This document shows, piece by piece, positions 1-4,255 of a stretch of DNA of 5,775 bases. Below the pieces are notes generated by a model. It was not told where the DNA came from. It did not search any database and worked only from the letters and a program-made list of their open reading frames with translations. How positions within the stretch are numbered: position 1 is the stretch's first letter; the number at the start of each line of letters is the position of its first letter. A program made the translations under genes and the position numbers. Source of the stretch: Thermoplasmata archaeon (lineage in GTDB: Archaea; Thermoplasmatota; E2; UBA202; JdFR-43); the NCBI GenBank assembly GCA_021158865.1, contig JAGGSX010000010.1, forward strand, positions 1-5,775. Reading direction: 5' to 3'.

Positions 1-264
1 TTTTTCGTAAAATTCTTTTTTTAAATTTGTTATATCATCCATAAATTTTCTTCCTTTTGAAGTCATTTCATAAATTTTTTTTCTTCCTTCTATTTTACTT
101 TTTAAAATACCCTTCTTCTCCAGCCCAATCAATACTGGATATATTGTTCCAGCACTTGGTTTATAATGCAACAATTCTTCACATTTTTTCATTATATCAT
201 ACCCACTCATTTTATTATCCATCAACTGCTTTAGTATGAATATTTTAAGGAATGGCTTATGCAT
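1..264 (-). CDS. PadR-family winged-helix transcriptional regulator, N-terminal part (truncated by window edge)
   Basis: My reading of the minus strand gives 88 codons starting MHKPFLKIFILKQL and running off the left edge in frame, so the C-terminus is missing. Seen: a helix followed by MSGYDIMKKCEELL (about residues 19-32), then PSAGTIYPVLIGLEKKGIL (36-54), then a basic strand GRKKIYEMTSKGRKF (60-74). This is the PadR pattern: the G-Y-[ED]-I motif, the S-x-G-T-[IL]-Y-P-x-L recognition helix, the L-E-x-x-G-[LI] turn, and the beta-wing ending in Y-x-[LM]-T-x-x-G. PadR proteins are dimeric DNA-binding repressors or sensors, often autoregulated; the ligand cannot be told from this domain. The start is fixed by an in-frame TAG directly upstream of the ATG (265-267 on the plus strand). 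A TATA-like box at 288-295 suggests a leaderless message. It is transcribed divergently from the sugar isomerase gene. Confidence 0.88.
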   Translation of the reverse strand, partial: MHKPFLKIFILKQLMDNKMSGYDIMKKCEELLHYKPSAGTIYPVLIGLEKKGILKSKIEGRKKIYEMTSKGRKFMDDITNLKKEFYEK

Positions 265-281
265 CTATATAGATATATCTA
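263..281. promoter_or_regulatory. Two overlapping 12-bp palindromes, candidate PadR operator
   Basis: ATCTATATAGAT (263-274) and TAGATATATCTA (270-281) are both perfect 12-bp palindromes and share five bases. The octamer AGATATAT occurs at 271-278 and again at 285-292. The block covers the start codon of the PadR gene and lies between it and the shared TATA box. Binding there could block both divergent promoters. PadR family members commonly autoregulate, so an operator is plausible, but the A/T richness makes chance palindromes likely too. Confidence 0.35.
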
Positions 282-287
282 AACAGA

Positions 288-295
288 TATATAAA
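288..295. promoter_or_regulatory. TATA box shared by PadR (minus) and PGI/PMI (plus)
   Basis: TATATAAA on the plus strand reads TTTATATA on the minus strand, a good match to the archaeal box A. Its centre is about 27 bases from the PadR ATG, predicting a leaderless transcript. It is about 35 bases from the ATG at 326, predicting a leader of roughly 10 bases. No other clear TATA element lies in the 61-bp divergent region, so one symmetric box may serve both directions. Confidence 0.5.
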
Positions 296-325
296 AATTT
301 CGGCAATTATTTAAAAAATCCGGAA

Positions 326-1264
326 ATGCATATTATGCTACCATCATTAAAAAAATTTCCAGAGCAATTAGAAGATGCAATAAAAATTGGAAAAAAATAT
401 GATTTCAATTTCCATGATATAAAAAATGTTATAATTTCTGGGATGGGTGGCTCTGGAATAACTGGAGACATAATTTCCCATATTTCAAAAATTCCATTTT
501 TTGTGAATAAAGGATATAATATCCCAAAATTTTCTTCTCCATCAACTTTATTTATTGCAGTAAGCTATAGTGGAAATACAGAAGAAACCATAGAAAGTTA
601 TAAAAAAGCAAGGAAAAGGGGATGCCAAACTTTGATAATAACATCCGGGGGAAAGCTTGGAAAAGAAAAAAATGTCATTTTTATCCCTTCTGCCATGCAG
701 CCGAGAGCCGCCATAGGTTATCTTTTATTTCCAATTATTATTCAATTAGAAAGGATTGGAGCAATAAAAAAAATAGATTATAGTGATGTTATAAAAGTTG
801 TAAAATCAATGAAAAGAAGAATGGGAATAGTCATGGAGATAGCAAATTCAATAGAAGGAATGCCCATTATATATGGCTACAGCATTTTATCTACAATAGC
901 AAGAAGATGGAGACAGCAGTTCAATGAAAATGCAAAGTTATCAGCTTTTAATTTTTCTCTACCAGAATGCAATCATAATGAAATTGAATCATGGGAAAGA
1001 AACAACAAAAATTTTACATGTATATTTTTGAGAAGCAGGAAAGAAGCAAAGGCAATCAAAAAAAGATATGAATTCATGAAAAAAGTTTATGGAAATAAGG
1101 CAAAATTAATGGAAATATTTGGAGAAGGGAAAAATGAATTTTCTGAAGCAATGTATTTGCTTTATTTTGGTGACCTTGTAAGTGTTTATAAAGCAAAAAT
1201 AGATGGGATTGATGCTGTGCCTGTAAATCTTATATCAAAATTAAAAGAAGAGCTGAGAAAATAA
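326..1264 (+). CDS. Bifunctional phosphoglucose/phosphomannose isomerase (SIS-domain, archaeal type)
   Basis: Predicted to interconvert glucose-6-phosphate, mannose-6-phosphate and fructose-6-phosphate in the cytosol. Numbered from the ATG at 326 (312 aa), it shows the first SIS domain with GMGGSG (39-44), the sugar-phosphate loop SYSGNTEET (80-88), and the family hallmark PRAAIGY (126-132). The second SIS domain has QQFNENAKLSAFN with Glu201 and LPECNHNEI with His217; these match the catalytic Glu and His known from crenarchaeal PGI/PMI. The C-terminus has the expected Y-x-A-x-x-x-G-x-D-x-x-P-V pattern. Length fits the roughly 300-residue family. The frame is open back to an ATG at 236, but that would overlap PadR coding DNA and adds a non-family N-terminus, so 326 (or 335, three codons later) is the better start. 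The specific PGI versus PMI balance cannot be seen. Confidence 0.9.
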   Translation: MHIMLPSLKKFPEQLEDAIKIGKKYDFNFHDIKNVIISGMGGSGITGDIISHISKIPFFVNKGYNIPKFSSPSTLFIAVSYSGNTEETIESYKKARKRGCQTLIITSGGKLGKEKNVIFIPSAMQPRAAIGYLLFPIIIQLERIGAIKKIDYSDVIKVVKSMKRRMGIVMEIANSIEGMPIIYGYSILSTIARRWRQQFNENAKLSAFNFSLPECNHNEIESWERNNKNFTCIFLRSRKEAKAIKKRYEFMKKVYGNKAKLMEIFGEGKNEFSEAMYLLYFGDLVSVYKAKIDGIDAVPVNLISKLKEELRK

Positions 1265-1270
1265 CTCAGC
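1252..1270. terminator. Hairpin across the isomerase stop codon
   Basis: GCTGAG (1252-1257) pairs perfectly with CTCAGC (1265-1270) around a 7-base loop that contains the TAA stop of the isomerase gene. No T-run follows on the plus strand, so it is not a classical intrinsic terminator. A role in transcript 3'-end formation or stability is inferred only. Confidence 0.3.
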
Positions 1271-1542
1271 ACTCAAGATCCTCATCATCGAGCATGACCC
1301 ATTTCTTGCATTCTTCTAAAAAGATTGCACTTCAAAGTGATATATTTTTCTTTTATGAAAAGAAAGGGTTCAGCTCTCAGCAAGGGTTCGTTCATCACAA
1401 TCATAAATAAAATTGCCCTAAAAAGCTTTACTGAGCCCAAGAGCCCTTCCTTCAGCCCTTTTTAAAAAAGCGCTGGCGGAAAAAAGCCCTCGGAGAAAAA
1501 CTTCTTTGGGGTGCAGACCTTTTCTAAAGGGTTGCGAGCCCT
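1265..1542. other. GC-richer, hairpin-rich intergenic island between convergent genes; possible repeat or gene relic
   Basis: No normal gene is supported here. By hand count the block is about 41% G+C, and 1411-1540 about 48%, well above the A/T-rich coding DNA around it. GCCCT/AGGGC-type words recur (around 1415, 1436, 1443, 1456, 1486, 1539). Several inverted repeats are present: 1252-1270, 1453-1475, 1518-1530 and 1526-1544. On the minus strand three successive stop-free stretches in different frames cover most of it; the last, at 1266-1331, ends ECKKWVMLDDEDLEC-stop and looks protein-like. It could be a dispersed repeat, a frameshifted relic gene or a structured RNA. I cannot choose among these from one copy. 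Confidence 0.55.
1453..1475. repeat. Inverted repeat (near-perfect hairpin) inside the island
   Basis: CAGCCCTTTTT (1453-1463) pairs with AAAAAGCGCTG (1465-1475) with one C-C mismatch and a very small loop. It is the longest inverted repeat I found in the window. It is symmetric enough to act on either strand. Confidence 0.45.
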
Positions 1543-1544
1543 TT
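1518..1544. terminator. Two mutually exclusive hairpins at the Mut7-C gene 3' end
   Basis: AAAGGG (1526-1531) can pair with CCCTTT (1539-1544) around a 7-base loop, or AAAGG (1526-1530) can pair upstream with CCTTT (1518-1522) around a 3-base loop. The first hairpin overlaps the stop of the minus-strand gene. On the plus strand it is followed by the T-rich stretch at 1547-1557, so it resembles a plus-strand terminator more than a minus-strand one. Function is inferred. Confidence 0.3.
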
Positions 1545-1992
1545 AATTTTTATTATTCTGCAATTTTTTTATAAATTCTTTCATGTTTTCCCAATGACTT
1601 CCTTTCCAATAAATTTTTCTGCATTTTGGGCAAATATAAAACTTATCTTGAATTGCGTAAATATGCTCTGGAACTTTTTCTTTAACTTTTTCTTTTTCGA
1701 TTTCAATTATTTTTTCATTGCATACTATGCATCTTGTCAAAAACTTGTTTTCATCAATTTTTAAATTTTTTTCTTTAAAAATTTTTTTAATTTGCTCTTC
1801 AAGCCCATTATTCTCAACATAAATCGAATTTGGTGTTTTTTTATGGAGGAGTTTATCTCTTGTTATCAATATCCTGCCTTCATCCAACGAAATTTTTGAT
1901 ATTTCATCATCTTTCATATCTCTAACATATTTTGTATCATAACCAAGGATACGCAACCATTTTGCAAGGCTACCAAGCATTTCATCACACAT
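1543..1992 (-). CDS. Mut7-C RNase domain (PIN-like, DUF82) protein with C-terminal zinc ribbon
   Basis: A 149-residue protein from the ATG at 1992. The N-terminal half is a PIN-like Mut7-C domain: CDEMLGSLAKWLRILGYDT (2-20) with the conserved Asp3, acidic residues around DMKDDE (25-30), and GRILITRDKLL (39-49) with Asp46. The C-terminal half holds a four-cysteine zinc ribbon, Cys88/Cys91 and Cys121/Cys124, ending with the family signature CPKCRKIYWKGSHWENM. The domain is related to the C-terminus of the Mut7 exonuclease and is predicted to be a nuclease, probably acting on RNA; substrates are not established for stand-alone archaeal members. The frame extends upstream to 2043 but that would run into the next gene's coding sequence and its promoter box, so 1992 is preferred. 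It is divergent from the hydro-lyase operon with 44 bp between start codons. Confidence 0.88.
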   Translation of the reverse strand: MCDEMLGSLAKWLRILGYDTKYVRDMKDDEISKISLDEGRILITRDKLLHKKTPNSIYVENNGLEEQIKKIFKEKNLKIDENKFLTRCIVCNEKIIEIEKEKVKEKVPEHIYAIQDKFYICPKCRKIYWKGSHWENMKEFIKKLQNNKN

Positions 1993-2006
1993 AAATTTCA
2001 CAATAA

Positions 2007-2018
2007 TATTATATAATA
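2007..2018. promoter_or_regulatory. Symmetric TATA box shared by the Mut7-C gene and the hydro-lyase operon
   Basis: TATTATATAATA is a perfect 12-bp palindrome in the 44-bp gap between two divergent start codons. Its centre is about 24-25 bases from the ATG at 2037 and about 20 bases from the ATG at 1992. Neither start has a Shine-Dalgarno sequence. Both transcripts are therefore likely leaderless and driven by one box or by two overlapping ones. Confidence 0.5.
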
Positions 2019-2036
2019 GAACATAAATTCTTTCCG

Positions 2037-3266
2037 ATGACAATAATAGAAAAAATATTTAAAAATCATAGCAAAGATAAAATTGAAGTTGGAAAAACAA
2101 TATGGCTTGACATTGATGTAAGAACAGCCCGTGATTTTGGAGGAGCACAAGTGGTAAAAAATTTGCTTGAAAATTATGACGAAAATTATATTGAAGATGC
2201 AAAAAAAACTTTTTTCACATTTGACTGCAATGCTCCTGCAAATACGATAGGATATGCAAACAATCAACAGGTATGCAGGAAATTTGCCCGCCGCCATGGG
2301 ATTAGATTATATGATGTTGATGCAGGTATAGGAAGCCATGTTTTAATGGAAGAAGGTATAATTCATGCTGGATTGACAGCGGTTGGAACAGATAGTCATT
2401 ACAACATTGTAGGAGCTGTGGGTGCATTTGGTCAGGGAATGGGAGATGTTGATATTGCATTCATTTTTAAAACAGGAAAAACATGGTTTGATGTGCCACC
2501 GACAATAAAGGTTAATTTTATTGGCATTCCTGAAGAAAAATGGACAGCAAAAGATTTAGCTTTGTTTACTGTTAAAAATTTAAAAGGGCATGTATTGGGA
2601 AAGGCGATTGAATTTTATGGAGATGTTATTGATAGCTTGTCTTTAGATGGTCGCATAACTCTTGCATCAATGGTAACTGAAATGGGAGGTATTATAGGAT
2701 TTATTCCTCCAAGTAAGGAAGTGATAAATTGGATGGAAATTGTATCAAATAAAAAAATAAAGCCTATCTATGCTGATAAAGATGCAAATTACGAGAAGGA
2801 AATGGATATAGATGTGGCCAGTCTTGAACCAATGGTTGCATTGCCCGGTAATCCCGCAAATGTTAAACCTGTTAGGGAGTTGCAAGACACAAAAGTTGAC
2901 AGTGTGTTTATTGGTTCATGCACAAATGGAAGATTTGAAGATATGAAAATGGCAGCAGATATACTGAAAGGAAAAAAAGTCCATGATGGTGTGATGCTGA
3001 AGATTGTTCCCTCGACAAGGAAGGTATGGGAAAAAATGCTTAAAAGCGGAATAGCTGAACAGCTGTTTGAAGCAGGAGCGATAATAAGCAATGCTGGTTG
3101 TGGGGGCTGTGCTGCGGGGCAGATTGGTATGACGGGTGAGGAGGAAGTGCAGGTATCCACAGCAAACAGAAATTTTAAAGGGAAACAGGGGCTTGGGAAT
3201 ACATATCTCGCCTCACCAGCCACAGCCGCCATGAGTGCTTTAAATGGATATATAGGAGGATGGTGA
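2037..3266 (+). CDS. Aconitase-family hydro-lyase, large subunit (3-isopropylmalate dehydratase/homoaconitase-like)
   Basis: A 409-residue catalytic subunit of a two-subunit [4Fe-4S] hydro-lyase, the usual size for archaeal LeuC-type proteins (about 410-420). Seen: LYDVDAGIGSHVL (91-103), GTDSH (117-121) followed by YNIVGAVGAFGQGMGDVDIA, GKTWFDVPPTIKV (147-159), and DGRITLASM (204-212). The cluster ligands are Cys295 in GSCTNGR and Cys355/Cys358 in GCGGCAAGQIG. STANRNF (374-380) and YLASPATAA (390-398) complete the family pattern. Classical LeuC has TCTYGALGAF after the DSH and GCGPCLGG at the second cluster site; this protein differs at both. It therefore belongs to a divergent subgroup whose substrate (isopropylmalate, citramalate, homoaconitate, dimethylmalate or another) is not settled. 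No leuA or leuB lies nearby to help. The start has no ribosome site and sits downstream of a TATA box. It overlaps the small subunit gene by 7 bp. Confidence 0.88.
   Translation: MTIIEKIFKNHSKDKIEVGKTIWLDIDVRTARDFGGAQVVKNLLENYDENYIEDAKKTFFTFDCNAPANTIGYANNQQVCRKFARRHGIRLYDVDAGIGSHVLMEEGIIHAGLTAVGTDSHYNIVGAVGAFGQGMGDVDIAFIFKTGKTWFDVPPTIKVNFIGIPEEKWTAKDLALFTVKNLKGHVLGKAIEFYGDVIDSLSLDGRITLASMVTEMGGIIGFIPPSKEVINWMEIVSNKKIKPIYADKDANYEKEMDIDVASLEPMVALPGNPANVKPVRELQDTKVDSVFIGSCTNGRFEDMKMAADILKGKKVHDGVMLKIVPSTRKVWEKMLKSGIAEQLFEAGAIISNAGCGGCAAGQIGMTGEEEVQVSTANRNFKGKQGLGNTYLASPATAAMSALNGYIGGW
3255..3259 (+). promoter_or_regulatory. Shine-Dalgarno sequence for the small subunit gene
   Basis: GGAGG lies at the end of the large-subunit gene, directly touching the ATG at 3260 and 12 bases before the in-frame ATG at 3272. 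A second SD-like word, GGTGA at 3262-3266, lies 5 bases before 3272. It is the only strong Shine-Dalgarno signal I noted at a gene start in this window, and it marks the only operon-internal gene. Confidence 0.5.
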
Positions 3267-3820
3267 ATGAAATGGATAATGGGAATAAGTTATTTAAGAT
3301 TAAAGGGAAAGCATGGAAAATTGAAAGAGAAGGCAAGCTGATAGATGACATTGATACCGACATGATTTATCATAATAAATATTTGCATATTGTTGATAAA
3401 AAAGAAATGGCAAGATATGCATTCAGCAATCTTGATGGATGGAAAAATTTTCCTGAATTGGCTGATTCTGATGGCATACTTATTGTTGGAGAAAACTTCG
3501 GCTGCGGTTCTTCCCGCCAGCATGCTGTGGATTGTTTCATTTCATTGGGAATAAAAGCCATTATTGGAAAATCATTTGGAGCAATTTATAAAAGAAATGC
3601 AATTAATTCTGGCTTGGCAATTTTTGAATGCAGGGATATAGATAAAGCAGATATAAGAACAGGAGATGAAATTGAAATAGACATTAAAACAGGAAACATA
3701 TTAAAGAATGGAAAGAGGGTAGCAAGAGCAAAACCAATGTCAAAAATACAACTTGATATATACAAAGCAGGAAATTTATTTGAATATGCAAAGAAAATGG
3801 AAAAATCATTCATGCCATAA
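3260..3820 (+). CDS. Aconitase-family hydro-lyase, small subunit (LeuD-like swivel domain)
   Basis: A 186-residue partner of the upstream gene; it supplies the aconitase swivel domain that closes the active site. Seen: GKAWKI (16-21), DDIDTDMIYHNKYLHI (29-44), the phosphate/carboxylate-binding loop GENFGCGSSRQHA (77-89), and IIGKSFGAIYKRNAINSGL (101-119). GKAW, DxDTD, GCGSSR and KSFxxIxxRNAIN are family hallmarks. The loop after DTD, known to influence substrate choice in archaeal isopropylmalate isomerase and homoaconitase, reads YLHI. Most relatives have GSSREH, whereas this one has Gln. The start could be 3272 instead (182 aa): the ATG at 3260 abuts the GGAGG with no spacing, while 3272 has GGTGA at good distance. 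Neither choice affects the conserved domain. The last 15 bp overlap the 3' end of the convergent zinc-ribbon gene. Confidence 0.87.
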   Translation: MVNEMDNGNKLFKIKGKAWKIEREGKLIDDIDTDMIYHNKYLHIVDKKEMARYAFSNLDGWKNFPELADSDGILIVGENFGCGSSRQHAVDCFISLGIKAIIGKSFGAIYKRNAINSGLAIFECRDIDKADIRTGDEIEIDIKTGNILKNGKRVARAKPMSKIQLDIYKAGNLFEYAKKMEKSFMP

Positions 3821-3964
3821 TCCAATAAAGCCACATTTCTCGCATTCATACACAACTATCTCTTTTATCCATTCTGGTATTTTTATAAATGGAACAGATG
3901 GTAGGTCTTTTCCGCTTCCCACTTTCTTCATTTCTCCACCACATATAGGGCAATTTTTTTCCAT
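3806..3964 (-). CDS. Small zinc-ribbon protein, function unknown
   Basis: A 52-residue protein beginning MEKNCPICGGEMKK. Two CxxC pairs, Cys5/Cys8 and Cys41/Cys44 (ECEKCGF), are separated by a 32-residue middle section containing SVPFIKIPEWIKEIVVY. The pattern predicts one bound zinc and a treble of short strands, as in the many small archaeal zinc ribbons that bind nucleic acids or partner proteins. I do not recognise a specific family. The frame stays open to an ATG at 3997 (63 aa), but the TATA-like box at 3981-3990 and the family-like MEKxCPxCGG start favour 3964. It is tail-to-tail with the hydro-lyase operon, overlapping it by 15 bp, and divergent from the dodecin gene by 84 bp. Confidence 0.72.
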   Translation of the reverse strand: MEKNCPICGGEMKKVGSGKDLPSVPFIKIPEWIKEIVVYECEKCGFIGLWHE

Positions 3965-3980
3965 AAATGTAAGCATAATG

Positions 3981-3990
3981 AAATATAAAA
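3981..3990 (-). promoter_or_regulatory. TATA-like box for the zinc-ribbon gene
   Basis: The minus strand reads TTTTATATTT here, centred about 21-22 bases upstream of the ATG at 3964. No ribosome-binding sequence precedes that ATG, so a leaderless transcript is expected. Confidence 0.4.
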
Positions 3991-4021
3991 ATTTCATTGA
4001 GTAAAGAGCAATTCCATTATA

Positions 4022-4031
4022 TTTTTATATT
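4022..4031 (+). promoter_or_regulatory. TATA-like box for the dodecin gene
   Basis: TTTTTATATT lies about 22 bases upstream of the ATG at 4049, which has no Shine-Dalgarno sequence. This fits a leaderless archaeal promoter. Surrounding DNA is A/T-rich, so the exact box is uncertain. Confidence 0.4.
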
Positions 4032-4048
4032 ATTTTTAGTTTATTATC

Positions 4049-4255
4049 ATGAATGTTATAAAAGCAATAGAATTGGTTGGTTCTTCATCAGCAAGTTTTG
4101 AAGAAGCTGTAAAAAATGCAATATATGAAGCGAAAAAAACATTGAGAAATATAAGAAGAGTGGAGATAATGGATTTTGAAGTATTGATGGAAAATGATGA
4201 GCCGTCTCTATATCAGGCAAGGATTAAGCTTTTCTTTGAAGTTGAGAGAAGTTAA
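4049..4255 (+). CDS. Dodecin-family protein
   Basis: A 68-residue protein with the complete dodecin fold pattern: strand KAIELVGSSSASFEEAVKNA (5-24) with the G-[ST]-S-x-x-S-[FW]-E-x-A motif, a long helix through AKKTLRNI (28-35), then strands VEIMDFEVLM (38-47) and YQARIKLFFEVE (55-66). Dodecins assemble into hollow dodecamers; archaeal and bacterial forms bind flavins and buffer free riboflavin, FMN or FAD. The glutamine that contacts flavin appears kept (Gln56 in YQ), but the position of the flavin-stacking Trp (Trp36 in the Halobacterium protein) is filled by Arg in NIRRVEI (37 by my alignment). Flavin binding may thus be weakened or replaced by another ligand. It converges on purH with a 4-bp overlap of the two stop codons. 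Confidence 0.88.
   Translation: MNVIKAIELVGSSSASFEEAVKNAIYEAKKTLRNIRRVEIMDFEVLMENDEPSLYQARIKLFFEVERS

Noticed and set aside
57..239. 60-codon plus-strand frame at the left edge
   Set aside because: It is antisense to the PadR N-terminal domain, and its Phe/Tyr/Ser-rich product is typical of the reverse of Lys/Glu-rich coding DNA.
236..325. N-terminal extension of the isomerase gene from the ATG at 236
   Set aside because: It would overlap PadR coding DNA by 29 bp and include the divergent promoter and palindromes, and the added 30 residues do not resemble the family. The ATG at 326 gives the normal length.
1..1264. A dedicated new operon linking PadR to sugar isomerase
   Set aside because: The two genes are divergent and the PadR C-terminus is outside the window. 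Shared control is possible, but nothing shows a new system.
1993..2043. N-terminal extension of the Mut7-C gene to 2043
   Set aside because: It would run through the TATA box and into the first codons of the hydro-lyase large subunit. The Mut7-C domain begins right at the ATG at 1992.
2789..3232. 147-codon open frame on the minus strand inside the hydro-lyase large subunit
   Set aside because: It is antisense to a well-supported gene; the Ser/Pro/Ala-rich translation is a shadow of codon bias with no recognisable domain.
3965..3997. Longer start for the zinc-ribbon gene at 3997
   Set aside because: The extra 11 residues are hydrophobic and non-family-like, and they overlap the likely TATA box at 3981-3990.
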